Assembly: GCA_020086605.1 (NCBI GenBank)
Contig: JACBWW010000008.1
Span: 24,703,234-24,767,233, forward strand
Length of the DNA stretch: 64,000 nt
From: Lanius collurio
Taxonomy: Eukaryota; Chordata; Aves; Passeriformes; Laniidae
Direction of reading: 5' to 3'
Shown here: in pieces, positions 51,501 through 62,988 of the stretch
Layout: every line of letters begins with the position of its first letter
Position numbering within the stretch: the stretch's first letter is position 1
The notes under the pieces: generated by a model
Seen by the model: the letters and a program-made list of their open reading frames with translations, nothing else
Told to the model about the DNA's origin: nothing
The model's database searches: none
Position numbers and translations under genes: made by a program

Positions 51501-54500
51501 AGAATTGGAAACCATGGATTTACATTTTTCTTTACTCACTGTCATCCTTTAAGTTAAGAAAATTCTAATGTAAATATTTGTAGGATCAGAGAAAATCCTA
51601 AGGATTTTACAAGAATCACTGTTTAAAACCCTAACTCATCACACATATACCATTTCTTTAACTGGCAACTATCACTAAGACTGGAAAAAGAATACTGTAG
51701 AAAAATTTTAATATACTTATCACATTGAATGTGAACTATTCTAGCCTGACTTCCCATGTCAACTGAGTTTATGACATTGTGTTGTCTCCCTATAACCTGT
51801 CAATTTACTCCTCCACTTTCTTGACCTATTTCTTCCAATTCCGAACAATCAGATTATCAAATTTTAGAATTTTCATGCCTCTCTGAGACAAATCTAACAC
51901 AGAGAGACATTTAACCTAAGTTCCTTCGTATAAAAAAGCATGGCTAGCAAAACTGTCAACAATGCCTGTGAGGAAGGAAGCAGTGCCAGGATGCAGCAGT
52001 TACACCAACAGCCTCCTAGGCTATTGTCCTTTCAGCTTCTTCAAACAGGTAAGGCAGCCACAGGACCTGGGGAACACTGAAGTCAGACTAGGGGACACAG
52101 AGAGAACTGGAAATACTGCTGGAGACTGGAAAAATACCCAGTTGTTTTGAGACAGGAGCAGGAAGAGCTTATGGAACCTGGGGCACACTGAGATAAAGGA
52201 TACAACTACTAGGGAACAAGGAACCAGCACCATCAGATACTCCTCAGAGAATAACCTGGCTTTTGACACTGATGAACTAGTCTTTCTCCCTTACAGTAGC
52301 ACAGTGGATGTTACTGTCCCATATTAGGACCAAGAACAGGTTAGCACCATCAACTCTTTCCCAGCAAAAGCTCCATCACATGCATCATATCACATACCAT
52401 ACCAATTTCCAAGTAACCTACACAGGTATTTTGCTTAAACTCCCTATTTTATATCTTTGCATCATATTGCTTTCTCCTCCATAAATAGCTTAAGCAAAGC
52501 AGTAGATTTTAGAAAATTAAGGGGTCATTACAATAACCAAATCTGACCTTCGGAGTAAAGCTGTTTTCTACTGTTTATGTAACTTTCCAAAGTGGAAACT
52601 GAAGAGAGAGCAGGTAACTATAGCACAGGGACCGATGAGTAATTAAACTGTGAAGATAAAAATCAAGGACTTCCATACTTTAAACAAGGACAGAGAAGTA
52701 TCAAGCTCAGAAGGAGCAACAAACAACCCTAAACAAAGACACAGAAAAAAACCCCTTACTTCTGTGTTTTACATCAAAAACATCTGTGGCAGTTTTCTTT
52801 CCGAGTGGGTTTTCCACAGTCACTGTGACATTCCAGATCCTCTGCTGGCCTATATTCCAAGAACACGAGCACTGCTTAGGACAATGTGCTTTGCAGAGAG
52901 ACACTTCCTGGGATGACCTATCAAAGAAAGGGAAAGGTAGGAAGCAGGGCAAAGAGAGAGAAAGATGTCTTTCCATAGTGTACAATCAACATAGATCTTG
53001 AAGTTTCTGATGTCCAACTAGAACACAGCATCATAAAAAATAAGGCTGAGGGGGGAATATAAGAAGCCACCCAGTTCTTTCCCTTAGCCTGAAAGAGAAT
53101 GAATACAAATATTCTTAAAAGAAAGTTTTCCTTGAAGATAAGGTTTGTCTTTTTAAGATACAATTACATTGCTTTTAGAAATTTCCTTATGGATATTCTA
53201 AATCAGAGACTTATTTTCCAAGACTTAAATAATTTACATGTCGACCACTAAGCTTTTAAATGAAGCTGTAATTTCAACTGCATCTTGAAGTCTGTTTTCT
53301 AACCCTCCATTTTTAAAACACCATCACAGTATCTTAACAGAAGTGAATGATGCAGAGACCAGGAATGCATGTGCAATGCTGGCCTGTTTTCTGCTGAGAT
53401 CTTTTGATGAAAGTTTGTTGTGATTATGAGGTATCTGTCCTGTTTCCCCTTCTCTGCAGGCCTTGCTGTAAAGCCCCTCTCCTCATGTAAGAGCTATGTC
53501 TGATATGCCTGAGCTGTGTAGCCTTCACTCAGCCTGCTAAGAAAAAGCTTTGACAAAGTCTGCAGATTTTTTTTGGTTTTTGAAGTAAAGAAGCCAGCTG
53601 AAACTTCAGAAATTATAGACACAAAAAGGACTTTTGAGATAGAATTGTCAGTAGCTCAAGGACTCAAAAAGGAAAACACCAGCATGTAAAGCTCTAAAAT
53701 CCTAAAGGAAAAGACCTGGGGAGGCTAATCAGGCTAAGTGCTAAGTCTGAGTCAGCATTAGTGTCAATGGATCATGAGCACACTAGTACTCGACCTACCA
53801 GCTGATCAGAACCAGTTAGCTGTTGTGTGTGCTACCCAGTAATTACACTTTTAAGCTATCTACATCCTAATTTCAGGGTGTCTTCATATCTACTGAATGA
53901 TATCCAAACATATTAACTCAAAAGAATGGTTAGAAATAACTTTATCAGGCAGAACTTGATCTTGTCTACTTATTCCAGCTAACCTAATTCAAGCAGTTCT
54001 GCACTACTCAAGCTTTCTTAAATAAGTGACCAGTGAGGTGGCAAGAGGCAAGCAGCTAATTACAAAGACAAAAAGCATTTCTGCAGATTGTAAGGGAAAG
54101 AAGATGACTGTTTGGTACAGCACAGATCAGAGATAATATAACAATGAGACTTACGTATCAGACAAGGTGTATCGTGGTGCATTCTGTCCATAGAGATAGG
54201 TCTCTTCTTCTGTCCAAGTACATGTTACTCTTTTCATATCTCGAGTTTGGCAGGAAAAATCTTTAGGTGTGTCAGGTGGTTCTTAACAGACAAAATAATG
54301 AAAAACAACAATAACATCGCAGCAGTCAAGGCAAAACTCCTCAACCTTTTTAATATATTAACAAGTTAGAAAAAATGGGTAAGTACAAAATCTGGTTTAC
54401 TGTAGACATTATTACTGAAATTACACTTATTTCAATGACCACTTTGCAGAGATAGTCAGGATAAAACCATGAGTTAATAATAATCAAACACTTTTATACT

Positions 54501-57500
54501 CTGTTATCTTTTTTTTAATATTCACCCATTCATTTATTCAATCTGTAATTTTTTCTGTCTTTAAAAATTGCTATTAGCCTTCAAAAAGGGGACTGTGCTG
54601 AGTTTTTACCACAGGCACACAGACAATGAAGCTGAACTCCGAAATGGGTGGGCATATTTAAGGATCAACAACCTGCCATACAGTCAATTAATTTAATGCT
54701 ATTTTTCCTGCTTTCTATATGTAAGTTTACAGATCTGAATTTAGATAGAGTTCAGCCAGGCATGACAAGACCATGACAACTTACAGAAAGCTTTTTTTTT
54801 CCTGTCCATTTTTTCCACAGTCATTCTTGAGGTAATAACAAAAGGAAAACAAAACTGTTAACAATTTGTTCACTTACTACCCACAAAGAAGGATTGCCCA
54901 TGTGTCTGCCCATCTTCATCGTTACAGTAAACATGGATGTCAGACCCCTTTTCATGTGACAGATTTTCCACAGTGATAAGTCTGACTTGACTGTCTGTGT
55001 GCTTGAAAACATCCACAGTTGGGCGCACAAAGAATTCCTTAATGGTTTGACCTTTCCTTCCTATGCAGCAAAGAGTGATATCAGAGCCTTCTGCTAAAAC
55101 TTTTTCTTTTGGAAAGATTAGTGGCCCACTTGCATTTGAAGTGTCCTGAAAGCCTGCAAATTGAAAAAGAAAAAAATTTCAAAATCTGCTCAAGTCAGCA
55201 GCTCTCAGCCAGAACACAAAACTAAGCCTTTACACAAGAAATTTCTAACATTGTATTATCCATTCATAGACTTCTATTTAGTATTCTTCCCAATACAGAA
55301 ATCAATTTCACATGTAATATTACCTTTCTCTTAAACTCATAAACATATAATGTAGTCCAACAAACTACCTAAGAGACTAGATCTGTTTTACTGCCTTTCA
55401 CTTAGAGAAAACAAAAATGTTCTGTCAAGAATTGCCTTAACAAAGGAACACCACCTCCGGCTCCTATGCACAAGTTGTTGCTTATATCCAAAATGCCTGC
55501 TCTTGAAGACTTTGAGCAGAGGGTTAGAAAAACATCATGGTCTCATGTTCATGCAGAGCTCAGCTAAGAGGAGTCAACATTGACTGAATCAGATCAGTGA
55601 GGGGATAATCAACTTGGAGTGAGACTCCCACAGCCTTCTATGTTGGACTGCTTGCTGGATGAAAAAATTAGTGGTATTTAAGTGACTCACTGCCTTTACA
55701 CATATTGCACAGGTAAAATCTACTCTCAACAATCTGATCCAAAAACCTGATGATATCTAGATTTACTATCTTTTAGACAGCTCTAAATCAGGTCTGTAAT
55801 GTGGGATCAGTTTGTGACCAAGTATTTTTGAACCCCATTCACTTGCAACTGAAAAAAATAACATCTCCAAGATTGAGATCATGGGACAAAAAGAGAGTCT
55901 TGCATCCTATTTCCCATTATATAACAAGAGGGAGATGAGTGCCACAATCCAAGTATGAAGACCTGTGATGCCTCTGCTATACACATGATGTCTCCAATAG
56001 CTAAAAGCCCTTGCTGCTCCAAATGAGTGTTTCATTATAAAATCACTGTAGTCATATTTTCTAAAGCAATTACATATTTTGTTAAACAAGATTCTCTGGG
56101 AACCAAGCTGCTCTAGTAAAACATAGTCATCTAAAAAAAAGATGACTTTTACATTATTGGTTCACTCCCTGTTCATTCTCATATAATTCTCACATAATTC
56201 ACCAGACATTCATTCCAAGTGACGTAAGGAGCTGACTTCCTCCTTTCTCTCTGCTTCTGTAACACTAATTCAAACTGTAAACCCCAGACAAAAGCAACAG
56301 ATTCATCAGATCATGTATCCCCTAGCTATGTGCTTTCTTTCTTTTCCCTGAGTCTGGGCCAGGGATGTGTCTGTCCAAGATCCCCTGCCACTCCATCTAC
56401 TAGATTGTCTTAATGCGTGAGCAGAAAAAAAAGCTCTAAAACTTTTGTTCTACTAGATTAGGAATATAGTCTGCAAATTTCAGCAATGGCAGAAGTAATG
56501 CTATTATTGCCAGCAAAATACAAGGAACTGGTTAGTGCTCAGAGCAAATGGATTGTTGATTTCATGCTGTGGTGGTTTAGCAAAACTTAAAGCCTTAGTA
56601 AACTCATAAAGTCACATCATGAAGTCACCCCCAAGACAGATGTCATCTCTCCTGAACTGTCCTTCACAGCTACATTCACTGGTGAATTACCAACTAGCTT
56701 TAGACTAGAAAAAAATTAAACCAATATTGCAAAGTTTTGTTTTGCTTACCCGGGACAGTCTCCCACAAACTCCATTCACTCCAAATTTTTGATGCTGCTG
56801 CCTTGCTCCTGATTCTCACAGCATGTGACGTACACTCCAAAGGTATGTCTGAATCCCATGTCCAATGAAGAGGCTTTTCCAATTTATCAAGTGTGACATT
56901 ATGAAACTCCTACAAACAAAGGGCAGTAACGCAAAATTGAAAATACAGCAATGTGAAGATTTGGAAATGCAATCAAAAGCAGTGAGAAAGCTGAGAGGAA
57001 GAAAATGATTTTGAAAATGAACGTCTGAAACTCCATTTGCTACATGTGATCTCATACTAAGTAACTAGTCAGCTAATTGGTTGCTTACAGATCTGTGCTA
57101 GCGGTGGTGGAGTGACTGATAAGCTGACACGTTTGTGAGATCCTGCTTCTCATGACATGGATTTGCTCTCAGAGACTTTCAGCAGGTTATTTGTGCTTGC
57201 TGTTACATAAGCTGCTGCCTACAAATGCATCCTAATGCTCTGGGTTACACATCCCTGTGATAGAGTCACCATCCCTGGAGCAATTTAAAAGATGTGCAGA
57301 TTCAGAACTTAGAGATGTGGTTTAGTGGTGGACTTGGTAGTGCTGGGTTAACAGCTGGACTCAATGATCTTAAAGAGTTTTTCCAACCTGTAAGATTCTA
57401 TCATTCTGTATATTTTAGTAGTACTTCTAGTAACCATTCCAGATTCTCAGTATATAGATCTGTGCTGCTCATATGATTTGCACCAAAGCCCTGGTTCACA

Positions 57501-60500
57501 CTGACCACTGGAGAACTCTCCAGTACTGCTTTCCATGGGCAATACTTGCACTTTCATATTAGCACTGCTCTGAGAGAAACTCTGCCATCAGTTCGAAGTT
57601 GAATTTCTCAGTTATAGCCCTGAAGAATGTAGCCACTGCTCTGGAAGTTATACAGGCTGCCTATGTTTTAGTATGAGCAGACTCACAGAGTTTCTTTACA
57701 GGTACACATTCTTCAGAAAAACACAGAAGAAAATATATTCCTGTATGGTAGTGACATCCAAAGTAATTTGTAATGTTTATTACGAATAACAGAACAGACT
57801 ACATTCCTGGATTTGAAAAACTTTTACTTCCTTCCAGCAAGTTAATAAGAGTTTATTAAAGGATACTTCAAAAAAGCCCAAAACTTAATTCTTTGTAGCT
57901 ATATGGCCTCCATTACTGACTTCAGGGTTAGAGCTACACATGGGTCTAAAAATCCCATCCAGTGTATCAAAGTGGTAAAAATCTTCAGAACTGCATAGAG
58001 CTCATTTGCAGTGAAGATGTGGTTCTTCAAACTCAGAGACAAAACACCACCAACTAGGGTGATCAAAGTAAGTTGTGATTTTTAACAATGCCTATCTTAT
58101 TGATCACGGGTTTCAGAAAAATAAGCCATTGTGGGTTTTCTGTGCTTTCTGACAAATAGCTACTCTAAATGAGCTAGTGCAGTTTTTCAGTTTTACTAAG
58201 TTTTAAATTTTCTTTGGAGACTGTTCTTATACCAAAGTCACAGAGAAAAAACCCCAGAACAGGCCTGAGCCTACTATTGGGGTGATCTCCTCCTCTTCAG
58301 AAAATGTTGGTTTAGGTGCTAAGGAAAACCATCAGCATAGGGACTTTGCAAAGAGACATCACAATATCTTCCATCATTGTCACTTCTTTTCAAAGTACAC
58401 TTACTGTCCACACAGTAGTAGCTTCATTGGTTCGACGGACTTGTATCTCAAAAGACATTGCCAGCTCAGCATCATGTGCTGACTTGACAACATCCCATTC
58501 CACCAGCAGCTGCTGAAGATCCAAATCCTTGGAAACGTTAAGGTATGTTACTGGGAACACATTATATTCTAGGAGTGCAAAAAGGGCACAAAAATATTAC
58601 TGTCTAGCTAAGTTACAAAGCAGATATGAAACAACATTGGTTAGAGGTAAGATAGGTTCCATAGCAGATGGTTCTGAAGGAAAAAACAAAAGTGATGAGG
58701 ACCTCTGCTTGTGATGACAAAAGTAAAAATAATCCTTCTTCTTAAGGAATCAGCAGGCTAAAATGAGGTCCCTAAATCTATTCCATTGCCCCCCACCATG
58801 ACATTTGGTATGCTATTTAATTTCTTTATGCTCTCAATTTACTAGCTGTTTTTTGGGAATACAGATCCATCCCTTCATAATCGTATGAAGTGGAACAATG
58901 TAAGAAGGACTAAATCCAAAAATATCCCAAACCCCAGCAAGCCTTCTTATCATTAGGGCAGTAACTCTGAGCTCAGTTTTGATCTCTGACTTAATTCAAA
59001 TTAAATAAATTAATGCAAAACCATTATATGAACAGAATAGGTTATGGTTTCCCTCCAGTAGCTAGCTCAGATGATAGTCTAGTATTAAGCACACCCCTAG
59101 CTGCTCTACACAGAGCTTAGGTCATGGCTCTGGATTCTTCCACTGGAATTAGACCCCTAGTTCTAATGGCACCTGCATTCTTCTCTTGGTCTGGATTTGA
59201 TTCCCATGATAAAGTAAAGTTTAAAAGTCAGACTGAAGTTCCTTTTTGTGTTGGGAAATAAAAGGCCCTGCAATATTATTCTGCTGAAAACTACAAATAA
59301 CCCTGTAAGTGGTTCCTCTTTTTAGACTATTTCTTTGTGACCCCTCTATTAAAATCCTAACTGTTGGAAGAGATGAAATACAGCACTCACTGATTTGTCA
59401 CTTCTCTACTTCCTGAAAATTAAACAAACGTAAACCCCCTAAACGTAATCTGGTTGTTAATGAAGCCAGGCAGCTGAAACACCCGAATAACTAGGCTTTT
59501 TCTTTTGCCACAGATGCTTTCCAAGATGCTTCTGCTTGTTACAAAAGGACAGGGTCAGAATGTTTATACTAACCAAGACACAGAAAAAAAGTCACAAAAA
59601 ATAGCTGCATCTTTTAATAAAACAGAACTCATTCTGTGCATTCCTGCCACATTACAGTCAGTCATCAGGGACACAAGTGACCTCAGCAGCCTCCTCTCAC
59701 AAAACTGTGACCTCCACTCCTGTCTCCCAGACACACTTTGCCCACTGAATTACTTGAGACTTTTGCCATATATCATTAGCAGAAACACAACTAATCAGGA
59801 GATTTAGACTGAGAATCTACATTTTGATAGATGCTTCTGGTAGCCATCATGTACCAAACCATTCTGCAATTTATCCAGCAGTATCTGCATTGCACTACCC
59901 TCTGTGCAGCAGTTTTTTCCTATGTATGGATTTAACATTAGGAGAAGGGAATGAAAGGCTCAAGAGAAGCTGCAGTTGTAACAATCTCAGTCAATCAAAG
60001 GAAGCAAATAAAACTTTATAAGCATATTTGTTAATTATGAGAATACAGATACTGACACAACTTTGTTGTTTTAATAAGTCCGGACTATAATTAAAGAATA
60101 AATGGAGAAAAGAATATATTTTACCATTAGTACAAAGTTGTTAAAAACTGCTGGAAGAAAGAATTCTTTTAGCCAATCATCCAAAAACTCTGTTGGGATA
60201 TTTTTAACCTATTCCTATTTCAGCCTGTTTTCAAGGGTACTAGAAGTCAAGAGCACAATGAAAACCACATGGTTTCAATCTTGAGGAAACTACTGGTATA
60301 GGTTTCTTCAGATAAGCTTGGAGGAAGAAAACAATTTTCACTGTTCAAACACATGGTCTCAGAACCAGGACTGGGGTACCCTCCTCAAGTGCTTTGGAGA
60401 AAGAAATACAGATACATATATGCAACACACCATCTATCAATTCTCACTGCAGTCTTAGTATATAATTACAGGGAAATGATTAACATGTGTAAAATATGTG

Positions 60501-62974
60501 AAAGCAGAATTGATTGCATTCATGCCCCTGTGAGGTAAATGCTAAATGTTTCACATGAAGAATTGGCTATTGTAATGGTCCTTAAAAAGCGTATCTGCTG
60601 CTTCACAGCTGCTTTTGAAAAATAATGGGCATCCACATTATACTGCCATAAGGAAACCCAGTACCTATGACAATTACTAGTGTCTGAAACTGTGTAAACT
60701 AGGTGGAATGCTTGGGGATAAATTTCACTGAATGATGACAGAGCATCAGTTTTAGGTTTTACTGGAAAAAGGAAGCATTAGCTTCTGTCAACAACTGACT
60801 AGGCAAGGAAACAGAACAACCAAAACAACATAGCAATTCAAAATTAACTGTAGAAGTAGAGTATCACTTTATTTTGGGAACATACTTCATTTTCCCACAT
60901 TTTACAGACTTTCACCATCAAAACAAGATAAAATCCCACTGTTAAAATCCCACCAGTGTTAAGGAATTGACCATAATGTTCTTCGTCTCCAGTATGTAAT
61001 CTTAGCTCCTTATTTTCTGGTCAAATTTACTTGTATGTTCATCTTCTGTTCACCTGAAGCACCATGTACCAAAGCTCTTGGGGCATCTCATTTCACTTAC
61101 ACAAGCAGGTGGCTGATCCAGAACTCTGGACCTTGCCATTATAATTTTTTCTGTCTGCACTGCTGAAGTAACAGAGGAAGACAGGAACTGGGAGAAGGAA
61201 AGGACCCTGCTTGTCTCTCAATGAAATTCACTGGCACAAAGTAAGAGTCCAGGGAAAGGAAATAAATACACCTGAAAGAAAAGCCAGCCAGCTGGCAGAA
61301 ACTCCTTTCTTTTTCTGAATGCATCATTTGAAAAAACCTCTGCATATCTTCTGAATTTACATATCTTCTTTTTGCTCTTTTTCTAGCTAATTCTAATTGC
61401 AAGTGTCACTGTTATGCCTACTGCATAGATGATGAGCCTGCATCTCCCTCTCTGCACCTCCCTCTCTGCACCTGTTTCTTTTTGTCCAGATTAAGATACC
61501 ATCCCTTTTCTCACAATAAAGAATACTTCTACCTGCCACATTTAATTGACATGATAAAAAAACCACAAAGGACTCATTAATTTCTGGGGTTTTTTTTCCA
61601 TTTGTACAAGTGTCCGCTATCCCCCTTCAGCTAGACAACATATCACTTCACACCCCACACAATTTTGTTTTCCAAAGAGTCTGGCATAAGACAGTCTAGA
61701 TCATCATTTGGAGCTTATACACAGCACTAAAAAAAGAGAATAAACAGTACAGTTAAGAATATATCCAAGACTTTGATGACCACCAAGTTACAATGTAGGT
61801 ATTGCAGGATTTTGTAGCACAATTTTAACATGTGGAAATATTTGCAGCACTCACAGTTACAGTGTTCCCTCCTAGCAAAATTAAGTGATCAAGGCATCTT
61901 AAGACTTGTTTTAACTTGAAAGCTAATTCAAGACTATGTGAATAGCTTTATGATTAAGAATAGAGACTAATTTTATTCCTGAACAATTGCATGTGAAAAC
62001 AAGTGACCAAGTTACTGTAATGAAGCAACTGTTTGGACTTGCCTGCATTACAGAGTTTTGCCATTCTAGGAGAGCACTGCTAATAAGTCTCAAAACTGAG
62101 ACTTGGGTGAGTGGTGTGTGAACATGTGAATTTCAAGACTGAAGAGAGACAAAATGTCTGAAACAGATATATTACCCCTTCAGTATGATAATAAATAGAT
62201 TTTTAAAAACCCAAACATCTCTCTTCCTTCTTCATCAACTTAAAAAAAGGCAGTAAATTTTCCATATTGCAGACTAGAACCTGGTAAGGTCTGCCTTCTC
62301 AGTGGTGATCACAGAAAGGTCAATTAAAATTTTTCTTTTAATGGATTCATATCCAAATGCTATTGCTAGCAGCAAGTACACAAGAATTATTTGTACCTTA
62401 ACATACACAGACTTCTGAGAAGTTATCATAATATTCAACTTTGTCTCCTTCAAATATGCATATTTGCTTTTTGTATTTGTATTGGATAAATATGTGAAGT
62501 GTGAAAAATAAAAATCTGGTCCTGGAATCTTGTGGCAAAATCAGAAAAGAGCGAACAGAAATGCTAAACTTTTCAGAGATGAGACAAAAAAAGAAAGATA
62601 TAAAGAAGTTGTCAAAGAGGAAATAAATTATTTGAAGCTGACAGCACAGATCAAAAACACAGGAGAAAGAGGAGGGCAAATAAATAAATACACTTTGGCT
62701 TCACATCAAGTTGTTGATTCAACAGGCAATTTTGCATAATGGGGTCACAAAAGGTAATAATGCAAGTTGCTCCATCACCTTACCAAAGAGACTAATTTGA
62801 TTAAATGTGTAACATGTTGCTTAATCACAGACTTGCAAATCAGCAAGCTGAATGCTTCAGTTGCTGCAGATTGCTTCCAAAGAAAAAATTCCAACATTTA
62901 CCTTGCTGTGAGTATGCAGTGTAGCACGTCCTCAGGGGGAGTAGTACTGCCAGAATCATGAAGTGATTCATCAT
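39116..62974 (-). CDS. OSMR: OSMR, oncostatin M receptor (17 coding exons, 928 aa)
   Basis: Type I cytokine receptor of the gp130 family, paired with gp130 for oncostatin M at the plasma membrane (and with IL31RA for IL-31 in mammals), signalling through JAK and STAT3. Joined exons, 5' to 3' on the minus strand: 62974-62902, 58568-58405, 56909-56750, 55153-54878, 54281-54155, 52917-52760, 50793-50657, 49397-49238, 48123-48047, 47628-47406, 46875-46693, 45526-45425, 45003-44824, 43156-42992, 40968-40890, 40608-40536, 39565-39116. They total 2787 nt in one frame with GT-AG introns. Order: signal peptide (about 1-22), N-terminal half receptor module with WSEWS at 122-126, Ig-like domain (about 133-224), cytokine-binding module with C235/C245/W247 and WSEWS at 404-408, three fibronectin III domains, membrane span about 731-751, box 1 around 762-771 and a 177-residue tail. 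OSMR fits better than the paralogue LIFR (FENxxY and DCIPD tail motifs, position next to RICTOR). Human OSMR is 979 residues; the difference is mostly a shorter C terminus. Confidence 0.96.
40403..40461. repeat. Direct repeat of 19 bp, 40 bp apart
   Basis: ttaaatg[t/c]agtcaacacaa occurs at 40403-40421 and 40443-40461. In the last OSMR intron, about 75 bp from exon 16. Confidence 0.8.
40536..40608 (-). CDS. OSMR: OSMR coding exon 16, box 1
   Basis: Encodes [20 protein letters not shown] then KEYK. The P-x-I-P-x-P box 1 (human YPDIPDPYKSS) docks JAK kinases in this family. Acceptor tttccag, donor gtaaga. Confidence 0.95.
40890..40968 (-). CDS. OSMR: OSMR coding exon 15, membrane span
   Basis: Encodes [20 protein letters not shown] then HWKMK: one hydrophobic helix followed by basic stop-transfer residues. 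Acceptor ttcacag, donor gtaagt. Confidence 0.95.
41444..42120 (+). repeat. GC-rich, CpG-rich interspersed block, copy A
   Basis: Opens tgttgcggtgagccacggcc and is far richer in G+C and CpG than the flanking intron. Landmarks occur in the same order as in the block at 48646-49220: agccagg, ccgga, gtggtttg, gcagccca, ggctgtg, gcctctgttac, ggggtacaaac, agagtccctc-like. Also contains an inverted CCAAT box (gattggcc). May be an LTR or another repeat; could also act as a CpG island. Right limit uncertain. Confidence 0.55.
42992..43156 (-). CDS. OSMR: OSMR coding exon 14
   Basis: Encodes [20 protein letters not shown] then [20 protein letters not shown] and RYIDTPYN, end of the third FNIII domain. 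Acceptor ttttag, donor gtgagt. Confidence 0.95.
43178..43500 (-). mobile_element. CR1 LINE 3' fragment
   Basis: Reverse-complement CR1 landmarks: agaatcacaggatcac, atggacagggacacctt, catccaacctggccttgaa, cctctctgggcagcctgttc and attactccttgtcctatc. It starts about 20 bp outside OSMR coding exon 14, in the sense orientation of OSMR. Confidence 0.92.
44824..45003 (-). CDS. OSMR: OSMR coding exon 13
   Basis: Encodes [20 protein letters not shown] then [20 protein letters not shown] and [11 protein letters not shown], start of the third FNIII domain. Acceptor ttccag, donor gtaaat. Confidence 0.94.
45425..45526 (-). CDS. OSMR: OSMR coding exon 12
   Basis: Encodes [20 protein letters not shown] then [13 protein letters not shown], colinear with human AFRPGVRYDFRIYGLSTKR. 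Acceptor ttctag, donor gtaagt. Confidence 0.94.
46693..46875 (-). CDS. OSMR: OSMR coding exon 11
   Basis: Encodes [20 protein letters not shown] through [15 protein letters not shown], second FNIII domain (human YVVDWCDH, here YIIDWCNF). Acceptor cctag, donor gtgaaa. Confidence 0.94.
47406..47628 (-). CDS. OSMR: OSMR coding exon 10
   Basis: Encodes [20 protein letters not shown] through [17 protein letters not shown]. Matches human ANGKILFYNVV and IANNSVGASPASV. Acceptor ttctcag, donor gtagga (weak, but keeps phase 1). Confidence 0.92.
48047..48123 (-). CDS. OSMR: OSMR coding exon 9
   Basis: Encodes [20 protein letters not shown] then TLFWK, start of the first membrane-proximal FNIII domain (human SEAPDVWR and TVTLFWK). 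Acceptor attgcag, donor gtgaga. Confidence 0.94.
48646..49220 (+). repeat. GC-rich interspersed block, copy B
   Basis: Opens tgttgcagtgcgccatagcc, matching copy A at 24 of the first 29 positions by eye, then shares the ordered landmarks agccaggg, gtggtttgg, gcagccca, ggggctgtg, gcctctgttac, ggggtacaaac and aagagtccctc. It holds about 160 bp (near 48735-48895) missing from copy A. It ends close to OSMR coding exon 8. Same orientation as copy A. Confidence 0.55.
49238..49397 (-). CDS. OSMR: OSMR coding exon 8, second WSXWS motif
   Basis: Encodes [36 protein letters not shown] and [17 protein letters not shown], close to human [22 protein letters not shown]. Acceptor tttgcag, donor gtatgt. The exon is much richer in G+C and CpG than the other OSMR exons and adjoins the GC-rich repeat block on its 3' side. 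Confidence 0.96.
50657..50793 (-). CDS. OSMR: OSMR coding exon 7
   Basis: Encodes [20 protein letters not shown] then [18 protein letters not shown] and PDGTVEL, first half of D4. Acceptor ttggcag, donor gtatgg. Confidence 0.93.
52760..52917 (-). CDS. OSMR: OSMR coding exon 6
   Basis: Encodes [20 protein letters not shown] then [19 protein letters not shown] and VFDVKHR, second cysteine pair of D3. Acceptor gatag, donor gtaagg. Confidence 0.93.
54155..54281 (-). CDS. OSMR: OSMR coding exon 5, cytokine module D3 start
   Basis: Encodes [20 protein letters not shown] then [10 protein letters not shown] and APRYTLSDT. Has the class I receptor C-x9-C-x-W pattern; matches human EEPKDFSC. Acceptor gttaag, donor gtaagt. 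Confidence 0.95.
54878..55153 (-). CDS. OSMR: OSMR coding exon 4, Ig-like domain
   Basis: Encodes [20 protein letters not shown] through [11 protein letters not shown], the Ig-like domain with cysteines in DITLCC and DIHVYCND. Acceptor tttgcag. Two overlapping in-frame donors: gtaagt after 54878 (chosen as stronger) or gtagta after 54881, differing by one residue. Confidence 0.9.
56750..56909 (-). CDS. OSMR: OSMR coding exon 3, first WSXWS motif
   Basis: Encodes [35 protein letters not shown] and [14 protein letters not shown]. Matches human [20 protein letters not shown]; the motif is WSEWS here against WSNWS in human. Acceptor gtag, donor gtaagc. Confidence 0.95.
57245..57415 (+). mobile_element. 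CR1 LINE 3' fragment, short
   Basis: Sense CR1 landmarks: caccatccctggagcaattt, gatgtggtttagtggtggac, ttggtagtgctgggttaa, ctcaatgatcttaaagag and the terminal gattctatcattctg. In an OSMR intron, antisense to the gene. Confidence 0.9.
58405..58568 (-). CDS. OSMR: OSMR coding exon 2
   Basis: Encodes [20 protein letters not shown] through [14 protein letters not shown], first half of the N-terminal receptor module. Acceptor cctag, donor gtaagt; phase 1 in and phase 0 out. Confidence 0.92.
58569..62901 (-). other. OSMR first coding intron
   Basis: 4.3 kb intron between the signal-peptide exon and exon 2. Only the small 15-bp tandem repeat was noted; no CpG-rich promoter-like segment or further exon seen. 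Confidence 0.7.
61444..61473. repeat. Tandem 15-bp repeat, two units
   Basis: ctccctctctgcacc is repeated twice head to tail, a pyrimidine-rich minisatellite-like stretch in the first OSMR coding intron. Confidence 0.8.
62902..62974 (-). CDS. OSMR: OSMR coding exon 1, signal peptide
   Basis: Starts with two adjacent ATG codons (62974-62972 and 62971-62969). Encodes [20 protein letters not shown] then YSQQ, a hydrophobic signal peptide like the human one with a shared LRT. Donor gtaaat. The exon likely starts at 62988 after acceptor tatgcag, leaving 14 nt of 5' UTR here; which ATG is used is unknown. Confidence 0.85.
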
Positions 62975-62988
62975 TCGTCCACCTTTTC

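Larger units (their letters stand above)
49398..58404 (-). other. OSMR introns between exons 2 and 8
   Basis: Introns 49398-50656, 50794-52759, 52918-54154, 54282-54877, 55154-56749 and 56910-58404. Only the CR1 fragment at 57245-57415 is recognisable. Confidence 0.7.

Noticed and set aside
56570..56700. tgtggtggtttagcaaaact resembling the start of an avian LTR
   Set aside because: Only about 20 bases look LTR-like; no poly(A) signal, end or duplication was found.
39116..62974. Assignment of the minus-strand gene to LIFR
   Set aside because: LIFR is a close paralogue, but the first-module sequence, tail motifs DCIPD and FENxxY, overall length and position next to RICTOR fit OSMR.
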